Origin: an uncultured Eubacteriales bacterium
Lineage (GTDB): Bacteria; Bacillota; Clostridia; Oscillospirales; CAG-272
Reading direction: 5' to 3'
NCBI GenBank assembly: GCA_934476315.1
Contig: CAKSNQ010000003.1
Span: 19,852 to 83,851, forward strand
DNA length: 64,000 bases
Shown here: piece by piece, positions 7,798 to 17,874 of the stretch
Layout of the letters: each line of letters opens with the position of its first letter
Numbering within the stretch: position 1 is the stretch's first letter
Program-made: the position numbers and the translations under genes
Notes under the pieces: model-generated
What the model saw: the letters and a program-made list of their open reading frames with translations, nothing else
Told to the model about the DNA's origin: nothing
Databases searched by the model: none

Positions 7798-10700
7798 GTG
7801 GGCAACAAAAAAGAATGGTTTGAAAAATTCTGCACGATGGACGCGCGGGACGAGACTCCTCGGACGGGTACATCGAAAAAAGGAAATACATCTGGGAAAA
7901 AAAGCAATCGCCGGACGGTCAGAAACCGGGCGTCCGACCCGTTCGGGGACGACGACATCCCGCCGTTCGACAACGAGCCGACCGAGCCGATCAGCGACAG
8001 CGTTTTTGAGGGCGTCGGCTCCTCCGACGCACCGGACAACACGTCGGGCGACACGCCGCCCCGCCGTCCGCGCGCTCCGAAAAGCGGTACGCGTACAACC
8101 CGCTCCACGGCATCGTGTGGGAAACGTTCCGCCCCCGGTCGGACGTCGGGCGGTGCCGGAAAAAATACCAAGCAGACGCCCGCCGAAACGGTCTATCGCA
8201 TCCGCCCGTACGTCGTGCTCGTCCTGGGCGTTTTTCTGGCGGTCAGCATGCTCGCCGCCTGCTTTTCGAGCGGCTTTCGCTTTGACCTGACACGGGACTC
8301 CCATCCGTTCCGCTGGGTCGGATATTATCTGGAATATTTTGTGTTCGGACTGTTCGGCTACGGGGCGTTTCTCCTGCCCCCCATGATGATCGGTCTTTCG
8401 ATCTGCCGCATCCGCACCCCACATTCCCGCAAGATTGCCGTCAAAACCGGCGTGTGCGCCGCAATCCTCGTGATCTTCCCGGCGGTCATCCATACCTGTA
8501 TGATTGGCGCGGGCAGTGCGGGCGGCGTTCTGAATACGTACGACCCCCGCGTGCTTTACCCGCAGGGTGCTGAAAAAATCGGCGGCGGCGTGTTCGGCGG
8601 ACTCCTTGGACGGCTTTGTTATGTCGGACTCGGCACGACGGGAACGCTGGTGATCGGTATCCTCGCCCTGCTTTTGCTGGGGCTGCTGGTCTTTGGAATC
8701 ACCCCCGCCACCGTGTGGAATTCTCTGCGCGCGTGGTGCCGGGAGCAGAGAGAGCGCCGCGCGGAGCGTGAGACGGAGGAGGAAGCGGCGCAGTCGGCAA
8801 GCCGGGCGCGTCCGACCCGCGATGTGGTTCCGGTCGGCGATACTGCCTCCGGGAGAACCGGACGGAGCGGCAGGACTGCGCGTGCCGCCAAGGACGCATA
8901 TGAAACGGAGAACGACCGGGAGGAAACGACGGGAGCGGCAGACGGGAGCACCCGCCTGAGCCGCGACGCGCGCCGTCACCGTCGGGATGCCTGCCGCGAG
9001 GCGGAGCGCTCGGACCGTTTGGAGGAAAAAGCGGAAGCGGCGGGGGGCAGATCGCGCCTTGACCCAATGCGCGCGCTTCTGGAACAGGATAATGCCGGGG
9101 AAACCAAAAAAGAGGGGGACGAGGGTGAGACGCTTCGCCGTCGGACAGCCGCGTCGCCATCCGAGCCGTCGCCGTCCGACGTGTTCCCCGGAGCGGAGGA
9201 ACGCTTCGGCGTCACCGAGGTGACAGAGCCGGACGATACCCCGCACATCGCCGCGCAGGGACAGCCGCTGGAGGCGGTGCGTGAGCTGAGCCCCGAGGAT
9301 GTCTTTGCCATGGAGCAGGCGTATGCATCCCACCGCGCCGCCCCCGTCGCCAAGACCGAGCCTGCGGAGACCGAGCCGGAGATGGAGGAGACGGCGGAGG
9401 CGGTCGTGACGTATCCGGCGCATGCCGAGATCGAGGTGGCGGACGACTACGACGACACTATGGAGCCGACGGCAGACCCGTCCGCGGCTTGCGGAGCGGG
9501 AGCGGGCGGCGGCGTGACCTTCAGCAAAGAAACGGACTATCAGGGCGGCTTTGATTACAGCATGGCGGCAGACGACGGCAGCGATGCCGAGGGCGGAAGC
9601 GTGACCTCGGTGGTCGGCGGCGTGGACGTCTGCGTGGAGACCCTGAGCACGCAGGAGCGGGAGCGCGGAAACATCATTGCCGCGCCGCAGGAGGAACAGG
9701 AGGACAAACACGCCTACGTCTACCCGCGCGTTGACCTGCTTGCCGAGGTCGTGCCCGCGGGGGAGGCGGCGGATCGCGAAATCCGCGAAAAGATGGAACA
9801 GCTCCGCGACACGCTCATCAACTTCAAGATCAACATTGCCAATATTTCGTACGTCTGCGGACCGACGGTCACGCGCTATGAGGTCAAGCCCGCGCCCGGC
9901 GTGCGCGTTCGCTCAATCGCCAGCCTATCGGACGATATCGCGATGAACCTCGCGGCGTCTGAGGTGCGTATCGAAGCGCCGATTCCCGGCAAAATGGCGG
10001 TCGGCATCGAGGTCCCGAACGACACCCGCACCAAGGTCTACCTGCGCGGGCTGATTGACTCGGACGACTTCCGAACGAGAAAGAGTAAGCTGACCGCGTG
10101 CCTCGGACAGGACGTGGCGGGCAACCCGATCTTCCTCGACATCGTGAAGATGCCCCACCTGCTGGTCGCCGGTACGACCGGTTCCGGTAAGTCTGTCTGC
10201 ATCAACAGTATCATCATGAGTCTTCTTTACAAATCCACGCCCGACGAGGTCAAGCTCATCCTCGTTGACCCGAAAACGGTCGAATTTTCCATCTACAAGG
10301 ACATCCCGCACCTCATGGCACCCATCCTGTGCGAGCCGAAGCGGGCGGCGGCGGCGCTCAACCTCGCTGTTCTAGAGATGGAGAAACGGTTTGAGCAGAT
10401 TCGTGAGGTCGGCGTCCGCGACATCGCGGGATATAACGCGATCACCGCGAATGACCGCTACGAGCATCCTTATATGCCCCAACTCGTCATCATCATTGAC
10501 GAGTTGGCAGACCTGATGATGACCGCCAAGGACGAGGTGGAGACCTCCATCTGCCGTCTGGCGCAAAAGGCGAGAGCGGCTGGCATCCATCTGATTATCG
10601 GTACCCAGCGTCCCTCTGTGGACGTCATCACCGGTCTGATTAAGGCAAACATCCCCTCGCGTATCGCGTTCACCGTCATGTCGCAGGTGGACTCGCGTAC

Positions 10701-11196
10701 CATCCTGGACATCGCGGGCGCGGAAAAGCTGATCGGCTACGGCGACATGCTGTATATGCCGATCGGAAGCCCCAAGCCGCTACGTGTCCAGGGCACGTTC
10801 GTCAGCGACAGCGAGGTGGAACGCATCGTGGATTTCGTCCGCCGCAACAACGACCCGGTGCGCTACGATCAGGCGTTTCTGGACAATCTGGATCGCGAGG
10901 CGCAGATGATCGGTAATAAACAGCGCACGCGCGATGAGGACGATGGCGGAGACGCCGACCCCAACGGACTGGACCCGAAGTTCTACGAGGCGCTGCGCGT
11001 TGCGATCGACAACGGGCGCATTTCCACCTCGCTGCTTCAACGCATGCTCTCCATCGGCTATGGCAGAGCGGCGAAGCTGATCGACCAGATGGAGCGGATG
11101 CACTATGTCGGTCCCGCGGTCGGCAACAAGCCGCGTGAAATTCTCATTACCGATCAGATGTACGCCGAGCTGATGGTCAACCGCGACGTCGAATAA
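7798..11196 (+). CDS. ftsK: FtsK/SpoIIIE family DNA translocase
   Basis: Septum-located DNA pump that clears chromosome ends from the division site and, as SpoIIIE, fills the forespore. About 1132 residues. Order: charged N-terminus, four membrane segments (about 133-300), a very long acidic linker (about 310-650), then the motor with Walker A AGTTGSGKSVCINS (near 792), Walker B LVIIIDELADLMM (near 897) and the winged-helix gamma domain that reads KOPS/SRS sites (ISTSLLQRMLSIGYGRAAKLIDQME). B. subtilis SpoIIIE has about 790 residues; the excess is the linker. I chose the GTG at 7798 because GGGGGAA lies just upstream; an ATG at 7837 is an alternative. I cannot tell whether it serves division, sporulation or both. 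Confidence 0.93.
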   Translation: MGNKKEWFEKFCTMDARDETPRTGTSKKGNTSGKKSNRRTVRNRASDPFGDDDIPPFDNEPTEPISDSVFEGVGSSDAPDNTSGDTPPRRPRAPKSGTRTTRSTASCGKRSAPGRTSGGAGKNTKQTPAETVYRIRPYVVLVLGVFLAVSMLAACFSSGFRFDLTRDSHPFRWVGYYLEYFVFGLFGYGAFLLPPMMIGLSICRIRTPHSRKIAVKTGVCAAILVIFPAVIHTCMIGAGSAGGVLNTYDPRVLYPQGAEKIGGGVFGGLLGRLCYVGLGTTGTLVIGILALLLLGLLVFGITPATVWNSLRAWCREQRERRAERETEEEAAQSASRARPTRDVVPVGDTASGRTGRSGRTARAAKDAYETENDREETTGAADGSTRLSRDARRHRRDACREAERSDRLEEKAEAAGGRSRLDPMRALLEQDNAGETKKEGDEGETLRRRTAASPSEPSPSDVFPGAEERFGVTEVTEPDDTPHIAAQGQPLEAVRELSPEDVFAMEQAYASHRAAPVAKTEPAETEPEMEETAEAVVTYPAHAEIEVADDYDDTMEPTADPSAACGAGAGGGVTFSKETDYQGGFDYSMAADDGSDAEGGSVTSVVGGVDVCVETLSTQERERGNIIAAPQEEQEDKHAYVYPRVDLLAEVVPAGEAADREIREKMEQLRDTLINFKINIANISYVCGPTVTRYEVKPAPGVRVRSIASLSDDIAMNLAASEVRIEAPIPGKMAVGIEVPNDTRTKVYLRGLIDSDDFRTRKSKLTACLGQDVAGNPIFLDIVKMPHLLVAGTTGSGKSVCINSIIMSLLYKSTPDEVKLILVDPKTVEFSIYKDIPHLMAPILCEPKRAAAALNLAVLEMEKRFEQIREVGVRDIAGYNAITANDRYEHPYMPQLVIIIDELADLMMTAKDEVETSICRLAQKARAAGIHLIIGTQRPSVDVITGLIKANIPSRIAFTVMSQVDSRTILDIAGAEKLIGYGDMLYMPIGSPKPLRVQGTFVSDSEVERIVDFVRRNNDPVRYDQAFLDNLDREAQMIGNKQRTRDEDDGGDADPNGLDPKFYEALRVAIDNGRISTSLLQRMLSIGYGRAAKLIDQMERMHYVGPAVGNKPREILITDQMYAELMVNRDVE

Positions 11197-11295
11197 GCCC
11201 GCGCGACAAATCGGAGGTCAAGCCGTACACCGTGCGCGCTCCGGAAAACGCGCGGACGCAAGGCGGGGTAGAATGGTTGCCCTCCCCGCGGCGGT

Positions 11296-11324
11296 TTGAC
11301 AAATTTCGCATTTTGTGCTATACT
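11296..11324 (+). promoter_or_regulatory. Promoter of the DUF512-der-obg-ppa unit
   Basis: TTGACA, 17 bases, TATACT, with TG at the extended -10. It lies 37 bases before the DUF512 start. Confidence 0.88.
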
Positions 11325-11360
11325 GTTCGGGTTGCTGCTTCCGGGAAAGGAGGAGAATGC

Positions 11361-12749
11361 ATGGTCAAGATCACCGCGGTCACGGAACATTCCCGCGCCG
11401 GGCGCGTCGGAATCCGGACGGGCGACCGCCTGTTCAGCATCAACGGCAAGGAGATCCGCGACGTTCTGGACTACCGCTTTTATTTGGCGGAGCGCCGGAT
11501 TCATCTGTGCCTGTGGCGCGGGGACGAGTCCTACGAGGTCGAGATTCATAAGCAGGAATACGACGACATCGGGCTGGAATTTGAAACGCCGCTGATGGAC
11601 GGCAAGCATGAGTGCTGTAACCGCTGCATCTTTTGCTTTATCGACCAGCTTCCCCCCGGACTGCGGCAGACGCTGTATTTCAAGGACGACGACAGCCGCC
11701 TGTCCTTTCTCCACGGGAACTATATCACGCTGACCAACCTGGAACAGCGCGACATCGACCGTATCATTGAAATGCACATCTCCCCCATCAATATCTCCGT
11801 GCATACCACCAACCCGACCCTGCGCGTCAAGATGATGCGCAACAAGCATGCCGGGGAGGTGCTTGCCTATATGCGTCAGCTCACCGATGCGGGCATCGTC
11901 ATCTGTGCGCAGGTGGTGCTTTGCCGCGGCATCAACGACGGTGCCGAGCTGGACCGCACCATGCAGGACATGATGACCTACCTGCCGCAGCTTTCCAGCG
12001 TGTCCATCGTTCCGGCGGGGCTGACGCGCTATCGGCAAAAGCTCTATCCGCTCCAGCTCTTCTCCCCCGAGGAGTGCCGCGCCGTCATCGCGCAGGTCAA
12101 CGCCGTGGGCGACCGGTGCGTGGAGCAGTGGGGAAGGCGCGTGTTCTTTTGCGCGGACGAAATGTATATCCGCGGCGGGATTCCCCTGCCGCCCGATGAA
12201 TTCTACGAGGACTACGCACAGCTGGAGGACGGCATCGGCATGGTGACGTCGTTTTCCCATGAGTTTGCGGTGGAGATGAAATTTCTGCCGGAGGATCTGG
12301 AAAATTATCACGCGCCGCGCCACGTGACGGTGGCGACGGGCGTGGCGGCATATGAAAGTATCCGCGCGCTCACGACACAGCTCGAGGCGCAGGTCGTGGG
12401 GCTGACCGTTGACGTGGTCTGCATCTTCAATCGCTTCTTCGGCGAGAACATCACCGTTGCGGGACTGCTGACGGGCAAGGATATGTCGGAACAGCTCGCC
12501 GGACGCGACCTGGGCGACGAGGTGCTGATCCCCGCCAATACATTGCGGGCGGACGGTGACTTGTTCCTTTGCGGCATGACGCCGGGCGAGCTTGCCGGGC
12601 GGCTGGGCGTCCCCGTGCGCGTCAGCCCGAACGACGGCGCGGGATTTCTGACCCTGCTCCTCGGCGTCAACGGGGATGCGCCCCGTTTTGCGGGGAAAGA
12701 GGACGACAAAATGGCGGAGGACGGCGCCCGGGCTGCCCCCTCCGGATGA
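11361..12749 (+). CDS. DUF512 family PDZ/radical-SAM-like protein
   Basis: 462 residues. An N-terminal PDZ-like domain (AVTEHSRAGRVGIRTGDRLFSINGKEIRD) is followed by a Cys cluster ECCNRCIFCFIDQ that fits the radical SAM CxxxCxxC iron-sulfur motif, then the DUF512 domain. The family is widespread in Clostridia and Cyanobacteria and often sits beside der; its reaction is not established to my knowledge. Start at 11361 with AAAGGAGG upstream. Upstream extension to 11232 crosses the promoter and is rejected. der follows after 65 bases with no terminator, so they are probably cotranscribed. Confidence 0.88.
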   Translation: MVKITAVTEHSRAGRVGIRTGDRLFSINGKEIRDVLDYRFYLAERRIHLCLWRGDESYEVEIHKQEYDDIGLEFETPLMDGKHECCNRCIFCFIDQLPPGLRQTLYFKDDDSRLSFLHGNYITLTNLEQRDIDRIIEMHISPINISVHTTNPTLRVKMMRNKHAGEVLAYMRQLTDAGIVICAQVVLCRGINDGAELDRTMQDMMTYLPQLSSVSIVPAGLTRYRQKLYPLQLFSPEECRAVIAQVNAVGDRCVEQWGRRVFFCADEMYIRGGIPLPPDEFYEDYAQLEDGIGMVTSFSHEFAVEMKFLPEDLENYHAPRHVTVATGVAAYESIRALTTQLEAQVVGLTVDVVCIFNRFFGENITVAGLLTGKDMSEQLAGRDLGDEVLIPANTLRADGDLFLCGMTPGELAGRLGVPVRVSPNDGAGFLTLLLGVNGDAPRFAGKEDDKMAEDGARAAPSG

Positions 12750-12814
12750 CACAAACCGACTGTAACTGCGCAGGAAAGGGAGCTTTCGCGAAGGGCGAGA
12801 GCCGAGGTAAAATT

Positions 12815-14146
12815 ATGAGTAAATCCATTATCGCCATCGTCGGCAGACCGAACGTGGGCAAGAGTACCCTGTTCAACCGTCTGATCGGCGAGCGGCGTTC
12901 CATTGTCGAGGATACCCCCGGCGTGACGCGCGACCGTATCTACGGAGAAACCGAATGGAACCGTCGCAGTCTGATTCTGATCGACACCGGAGGAATCGAA
13001 CCGAAAACCGACGATGTGATTCTGTCGCAGATGCGTCGGCAGGCACAGATCGCCATTGACACGGCGGACGTGATCGTCTTTCTGTGTGACGTGAGCACGG
13101 GCATGACGGCGGCTGACCGGGACATTGCCATTATGCTCAAAAAGAGCGGCAAGCCCATCGTGCCCTGCATCAATAAGTGCGACCGCGTGGGCGAGCCGCC
13201 GCTGACTTTCTATGAGTTTTACGAGCTGGGCTTTGACGTTGACCCCGTGGCGGTCTCCTCGGTGCACGGCGCGGGAACGGGTGACCTGCTCGACGCCTGC
13301 GTGGAACTGCTCCCGCCCGAGGACGGCGAGACCGTCGAGGACGATTCCATCCACGTCGCGGTGATCGGTAAGCCCAACGCGGGCAAGTCCTCCATCATCA
13401 ATCGCTTTGTCGGGGAAAACCGCATGATCGTTTCCAACATCGCCGGCACGACGCGCGACAGCGTGGATACGCTGGTGGAAAACGAAAACGGACGGTTCAC
13501 CTTTATTGACACCGCGGGCATCCGCCGCTCCTCCAAGATCAACGATAAAATCGAAAAATACAGCGTCCTCCGCGCACATATGGCGGTCGAGCGGGCGGAT
13601 GTCTGCCTCATTATGATCGACGCGACCGAGGGCGTCACCGAGCAGGACGAAAAGATTGCCGGCATCGCGCACGAGGCGGGGAAGGCGAGCATCATCGTCG
13701 TCAATAAATGGGACCTGGTCGAGAAGGACAGCAAAACGACCAAAACCTTTACCGACCGCATCCGTACCGCGCTTGCTTATATGCCGTATGCCCCGATCAT
13801 CTTCGTGTCCGCACTGACCGGACAACGCCTGCCCAATATCTTCCGTCTGATCGCCCGCGTCAACGAGCAACGCAACCTGCGCGTCACCACGGGCGTGCTC
13901 AATGAGGTCCTCAGTGCGGCGACCATGCGCGTTCAGCCGCCGAGCGATAAGGGAAAACGGCTCAAAATCTACTACATGACGCAAAATGCCGTGGCACCGC
14001 CGACCTTTGTGCTGTTCTGCAATTCGGTGGAGCTGTTCCATTTTTCCTACCAGCGTTATATCGAAAACTGCCTGCGCGAGACTTTTGGATTTGAGGGGAC
14101 GCCGATCCGTATGATCGTCAAGCAAAAGGGCGATACTTCTACCTGA
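12815..14146 (+). CDS. der: Ribosome-assembly GTPase Der (EngA)
   Basis: Double-GTPase that acts in late 50S assembly. 443 residues: first G domain with GRPNVGKST (about 9-17) and DTGG, second with GKPNAGKSS (about 184-192) and DTAGIRR, and a C-terminal KH-like domain (about 350-443). The start at 12815 is the family start MSKSIIAIVGRPN; the longer in-frame extension overlaps the previous gene and is rejected. The leader carries GAAAGGGAGCTTTC at 12774-12787. obg follows after 14 bases. Confidence 0.97.
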   Translation: MSKSIIAIVGRPNVGKSTLFNRLIGERRSIVEDTPGVTRDRIYGETEWNRRSLILIDTGGIEPKTDDVILSQMRRQAQIAIDTADVIVFLCDVSTGMTAADRDIAIMLKKSGKPIVPCINKCDRVGEPPLTFYEFYELGFDVDPVAVSSVHGAGTGDLLDACVELLPPEDGETVEDDSIHVAVIGKPNAGKSSIINRFVGENRMIVSNIAGTTRDSVDTLVENENGRFTFIDTAGIRRSSKINDKIEKYSVLRAHMAVERADVCLIMIDATEGVTEQDEKIAGIAHEAGKASIIVVNKWDLVEKDSKTTKTFTDRIRTALAYMPYAPIIFVSALTGQRLPNIFRLIARVNEQRNLRVTTGVLNEVLSAATMRVQPPSDKGKRLKIYYMTQNAVAPPTFVLFCNSVELFHFSYQRYIENCLRETFGFEGTPIRMIVKQKGDTST

Positions 14147-14160
14147 CGGAGGACTCTTGT

Positions 14161-15429
14161 ATGTTGGTCGATCACGTAAAAATTGAGATCAAAGCCGGGG
14201 ACGGCGGCAACGGCGCCATCGCCTTTCACCGCGAGAAATACGTCGCGGCGGGCGGTCCGGACGGCGGCGACGGCGGACGCGGCGGAAACATCGTGTTCCG
14301 CGTGGACGAGGGGGTCAATACGCTTCTCGCGTACCGCTATCGTCATAAATTCGTCGCGGCAAACGGCGGCAACGGCGCCGGGGACAAGTTTCACGGCGCG
14401 TCGGCGGATGACCTGATTATCCCCGTGCCGCGCGGCACGCTTATCAAGGACGCCGAAACGGGCGCGGTCATCCACGACATGTCGGACGGCGAGGATTTTA
14501 TTGCCTGCCGCGGCGGTCGCGGCGGATGGGGCAACCGCCATTTCGCGACGCCGACCCGCCAGGTACCCATGTTCGCCAAAAACGGTACCAAGGGCGAGGC
14601 GAAAACCGTCCTGCTGGAGCTGAAAATGCTCGCCGACGTGGGGCTGATCGGCTACCCGAGCGTGGGAAAATCGTCGATTCTTGCCAAGATCAGCGCGGCA
14701 CGTCCAAAAATTGCCGACTATCACTTCACCACCCTCTCCCCGAACCTCGGCGTCGTGCGCGTTCACGACGAGCAGGGCTTCGTTGCCGCGGATATTCCCG
14801 GACTGATCGAGGGAGCCGCCGACGGCGCGGGGCTGGGACATGACTTTTTGCGCCACGTGGATCGGTGCCGTCTCCTCCTCCATGTCGTGGACATTTCCTG
14901 CTTCGAGGGCAGAGACCCCGTGGAGGACATCCGTACCATCAACCGCGAGCTGGAGCGTTACAGCCCGATGCTCGCCCGCCGCCCGCAGATCATCGTTGCC
15001 AACAAGGTGGACGCGCTGGATCGCTCGGTGGTGGACATCGACGCGTTTGAAGCGTTCGTCCGGGAAAACGGCTGGGAGCTGATGTACGTCTCCGCCGCGA
15101 CGGGCGAGGGCATCCGCGCCATGATCGAGCGTGTTTATGAGCGCCTCCGGACCCTGCCGCCCATCCTCATCTACGAGAGCGAGGTGACGGAGGAGACGCC
15201 GGTGGAGGGCAAGCAGACCGAGATCCGCCGCGAGGGGGACAAGTTTGTTGTCGAGGGCAAGTGGCTGTATAATCTGATGAATCAGGTCAACTTCGACGAC
15301 TACGAGTCACTGTCCTATTTCCAGCGCGTGCTCCTGAAGAGCGGCGTGTTTGAACAGCTTGAGGCGGCGGGGTGCCGCGACGGAGATACAGTCTCCATTT
15401 ACGATTTTGAATTTGATTACATTAAATAA
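14161..15429 (+). CDS. obg: GTPase Obg/CgtA
   Basis: Essential GTPase linked to 50S maturation, stringent response and, in Bacillus, sporulation. 422 residues: Gly-rich Obg fold (1-157), G domain with GYPSVGKSSIL and the DIPGLIEGA switch (about 158-330), then a C-terminal OCT domain (about 345-422) typical of Gram-positive Obg. Start at 14161 follows GACGGAGG. It sits between der and ppa, all in one direction with short gaps. Confidence 0.97.
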   Translation: MLVDHVKIEIKAGDGGNGAIAFHREKYVAAGGPDGGDGGRGGNIVFRVDEGVNTLLAYRYRHKFVAANGGNGAGDKFHGASADDLIIPVPRGTLIKDAETGAVIHDMSDGEDFIACRGGRGGWGNRHFATPTRQVPMFAKNGTKGEAKTVLLELKMLADVGLIGYPSVGKSSILAKISAARPKIADYHFTTLSPNLGVVRVHDEQGFVAADIPGLIEGAADGAGLGHDFLRHVDRCRLLLHVVDISCFEGRDPVEDIRTINRELERYSPMLARRPQIIVANKVDALDRSVVDIDAFEAFVRENGWELMYVSAATGEGIRAMIERVYERLRTLPPILIYESEVTEETPVEGKQTEIRREGDKFVVEGKWLYNLMNQVNFDDYESLSYFQRVLLKSGVFEQLEAAGCRDGDTVSIYDFEFDYIK

Positions 15430-15444
15430 AGGGGTAGCGGCATC

Positions 15445-16017
15445 ATGAACATTTGGCACGATATGGACCCGGAAGCCATCCGACCGAGAGATTTTTCCGC
15501 CGTGATTGAGATTCCGAAGGGGAGCCAGTGCAAGTACGAGCTGGATAAGCACACGGGGCTTTTGCGTCTGGATCGCGTGCTGTACACCTCGACGCACTAT
15601 CCCGCCAATTACGGATTCATCCCCCGTACCTACGCGGACGACGGCGACCCGCTGGACGTGTTGGTGCTGTGCAGTATGACGCTGTACCCCATGACGTTGG
15701 TGCGCGTTTACCCGATCGGCGTGATGCGCATGATCGACGGCGGAAAGCTGGACGATAAGGTCATCGCCGTCCCGTTCTCCGATCCGTCTTACCACGGAAT
15801 CACTGACATCGACGAGCTGCCGCCGCATATTTTCGATGAAATTATGCACTTTTTCAGCGTTTATAAGCAGCTGGAAAACAAGCAGACGGCGGTCAAGGAG
15901 CTGTTCGGTCACGAGGAGGCGGGGGAGATCGTCGCGCAGGCGATCGAAAACTACGAGCGCTGTTTCGGACAAGGGCGCAGTGCAAACGGTTGCGAGAGCA
16001 CCGGAGCGGGGAAGTAA
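15445..16017 (+). CDS. ppa: Inorganic pyrophosphatase, family I
   Basis: Hydrolyses pyrophosphate to two phosphates and so pulls biosynthetic reactions forward. 190 residues with the family I signature DDGDPLDVL, the substrate-binding segment IEIPKGSQCKYELDK and YPANYGFIP. The last 20 residues are Gly/Ser/Ala-rich and not conserved. It lies 15 bases after obg and is followed by a strong terminator, so it closes the unit. Many Clostridia use family II pyrophosphatase instead, so a family I enzyme is a useful lineage marker. Confidence 0.96.
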   Translation: MNIWHDMDPEAIRPRDFSAVIEIPKGSQCKYELDKHTGLLRLDRVLYTSTHYPANYGFIPRTYADDGDPLDVLVLCSMTLYPMTLVRVYPIGVMRMIDGGKLDDKVIAVPFSDPSYHGITDIDELPPHIFDEIMHFFSVYKQLENKQTAVKELFGHEEAGEIVAQAIENYERCFGQGRSANGCESTGAGK

Positions 16018-16046
16018 CCGCGCTCCCGGGCGCAACAGAATAAAAA

Positions 16047-16078
16047 ATACCGCGGTGGACTGCCGCGGTATATTTTTT
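16047..16078 (+). terminator. Terminator after ppa
   Basis: ATACCGCGG pairs with CCGCGGTAT around a 7-base loop, followed by a T6 run. A preceding A-run lengthens the stem. Confidence 0.95.
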
Positions 16079-16136
16079 GCCTCCCCCTCATAGAATGTAG
16101 CGAAAAATTCTGTTGAGACAGGGAAGGAGAGCGAAA

Positions 16137-17723
16137 ATGGAAAACAGAAACGGAATGGGCACGGCAGAGGAGCGCGGCGTCTTGCGGTTTCAGCTGCCGA
16201 TATGCGATCGCACGCTGACAAACGAGGTCAGTGAGGAGGTGTCCCTGCCGGATTACCAACCGGAGATCAAACGCCTTCTGCGCGTCAGCGCGACGGTACA
16301 GCCCGCCAATCGCTATGTGGGTGGCGGCGCGGTGGAATTTTCGGGAACGGTGGACTACTGCATCCTTTACGCGGGAAACGATGGGCAAATGTACTGTTTC
16401 CCGACGACCAGCGACTACTCATTCCGGGTGCCGCTGGAGGCGGAAACGGCGTTTGACCTCAATGACGGGCTGGTCGCCTACGTCGAAAGCGAGCCGGAAT
16501 CGGTGATTACCCGGGTCGGCGGACCGCGCCGCATGAGCGTGAAATGCCGCCTGCGCTCCCGCGTGTGCGTGTACGGGAGCTTTGTCGCCGAGGAAAAGCG
16601 GCGGGACGGCGAGAGCGCGGCACGGGAGGAGCGGTTGCTCCGCGAGAGCGAGGGGGCGGTCTGCGCCTATGGTATCAGCGAGCCGCAGACCGTGCAGGAT
16701 GAAATTCTTCTGGAGCACGAGGACGGCGCACCCGACGCGTGGCGCATCATCAGCGGCGAGGCGCAGGTGCAGATAAACGAAGTTATGTGCGGAAACGGCA
16801 GGGTCAACTGCCGCGGGGACGTCGTGGTCAAGTTACTCATGCAAAAGGAGGCGACGTTGGAAGAAGCCGCCGCGTTACCAACGACCGTCCTGCGTAAGTT
16901 GCCGTTTTCGGGAGAGATTCCGATGGACGGCGCGGCGATCAACGGCGAGGCGGTCGCAACGGGAAGCTGTACGCGGTTGGACCTGACGCTGGAGGAGGGT
17001 CGGGTGCTGTGCGACGCGGAAATCGTCCTTGAGGCGAGAAGCCAGCGTCAGGATCGCGTCCCGTATACGGCGGATTGGTACGCGCAGGGGCACGAGAGCG
17101 ATTGCACCATGGTGGAATACGCGCTTCCGTCCGCGGTGCGGTGCGTCAACGGCAACCTGACGCAGAGCGAAGCGCGCCCGCTGGAGGAGGTCGGTATTCC
17201 GGCATCGGCGCGCCCCGTAGACACGGCGGGGAGCGCCACGGTCGAGGGCGTGGAGATTGCCAAGAACCGGGTGGTTGTGACGGGAAAGTGCCGGTATTCC
17301 ATGATTCTCGCGGATGGCGGGGACATGAGCGCCAAGGAGGTGGATATGCCGTTCCGCTATACGGCGGACGGAGTTTTCCACACCGACGGACCGCTTTCTT
17401 ACGAAGCGCAGGCGCAGGTCATGACGGCGCGGGCGCGGATGGACGGCGAGCGGCTGGCGGTGGACGCTGAGCTTACGATCGCTCTGCGGCTGTGGGAGGT
17501 TCGCCCGGTGCAGATGGTGGGCGAGGTACATGTCGGGGAGGAAGTTCGTGTTCCGTCGGGACAGGTGCGGCTTCGCTACCCGGCGGCGGATGAAACCTTG
17601 TGGGATGTTGCCAAGCAATATCACGTGAGCACGGCGTCGCTGATGGAGAAAAATCACCTGGACGGAGCCGGACGTGCGGACGACGGAAAATCCCTGACGG
17701 GCGTCAGCGTTCTTGTTTTGTGA
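16137..17723 (+). CDS. SPOCS (DUF3794)-LysM protein, SipL-like spore morphogen
   Basis: 528 residues. Several SPOCS/DUF3794 units are visible (about 30-120, 190-290 and 355-440; the unit motif is LPDYQPEIKRLLRVSATV and later EVDMPFRYTADG), followed by a C-terminal LysM domain (about 480-528, PAADETLWDVAKQYHVSTASLMEKN). This matches SipL of Clostridioides difficile, which binds SpoIVA and is needed for coat assembly around the forespore. Start at 16137 has AAGGAG eight bases upstream. It stands alone between the ppa terminator and the next promoter. I see no mother-cell sigma promoter I would commit to. Confidence 0.85.
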   Translation: MENRNGMGTAEERGVLRFQLPICDRTLTNEVSEEVSLPDYQPEIKRLLRVSATVQPANRYVGGGAVEFSGTVDYCILYAGNDGQMYCFPTTSDYSFRVPLEAETAFDLNDGLVAYVESEPESVITRVGGPRRMSVKCRLRSRVCVYGSFVAEEKRRDGESAAREERLLRESEGAVCAYGISEPQTVQDEILLEHEDGAPDAWRIISGEAQVQINEVMCGNGRVNCRGDVVVKLLMQKEATLEEAAALPTTVLRKLPFSGEIPMDGAAINGEAVATGSCTRLDLTLEEGRVLCDAEIVLEARSQRQDRVPYTADWYAQGHESDCTMVEYALPSAVRCVNGNLTQSEARPLEEVGIPASARPVDTAGSATVEGVEIAKNRVVVTGKCRYSMILADGGDMSAKEVDMPFRYTADGVFHTDGPLSYEAQAQVMTARARMDGERLAVDAELTIALRLWEVRPVQMVGEVHVGEEVRVPSGQVRLRYPAADETLWDVAKQYHVSTASLMEKNHLDGAGRADDGKSLTGVSVLVL

Positions 17724-17739
17724 CGGGGGCAGAATCTGT

Positions 17740-17768
17740 TTGACAAACTTTGGCGTTTGAGGTATAAT
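17740..17768 (+). promoter_or_regulatory. Promoter abutting structured element A
   Basis: TTGACA, 17 bases, TATAAT. The -10 directly touches the first stem of the element (GAACGCGG at 17769). The same arrangement occurs on the other strand at 60497-60525, and the promoter sequence itself is partly conserved between the two sites. Confidence 0.85.
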
Positions 17769-17874
17769 GAACGCGGGTGTAATTATCTGAATTTCATGCG
17801 CAAGCTGCCGCGTTCACGAGTTTGTCTCGTCGGGCGAAGCCCTCCGCCCCGCCCGCGGCGGGGACGCCAAACTC
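17769..17874 (+). ncRNA. Candidate structured leader element, copy A
   Basis: Stem P1 pairs GAACGCGG (17769-17776) with CCGCGTTC (17808-17815) across 31 bases. Two bases later stem P2 pairs GAGTTTG (17818-17824) with CAAACTC (17868-17874). P2 encloses two hairpins, GGGC-GAA-GCCC (17832-17842) and CCCCGCC-CGC-GGCGGGG (17847-17863), giving a three-way junction. Copy C at 60392-60496 keeps the outer arms and spacings but has different, still pairing, inner hairpins. A start about seven bases after the -10 would remove most of the P1 5' arm from the RNA, so part of the signal may act as DNA. No known riboswitch class recognised. Confidence 0.6.
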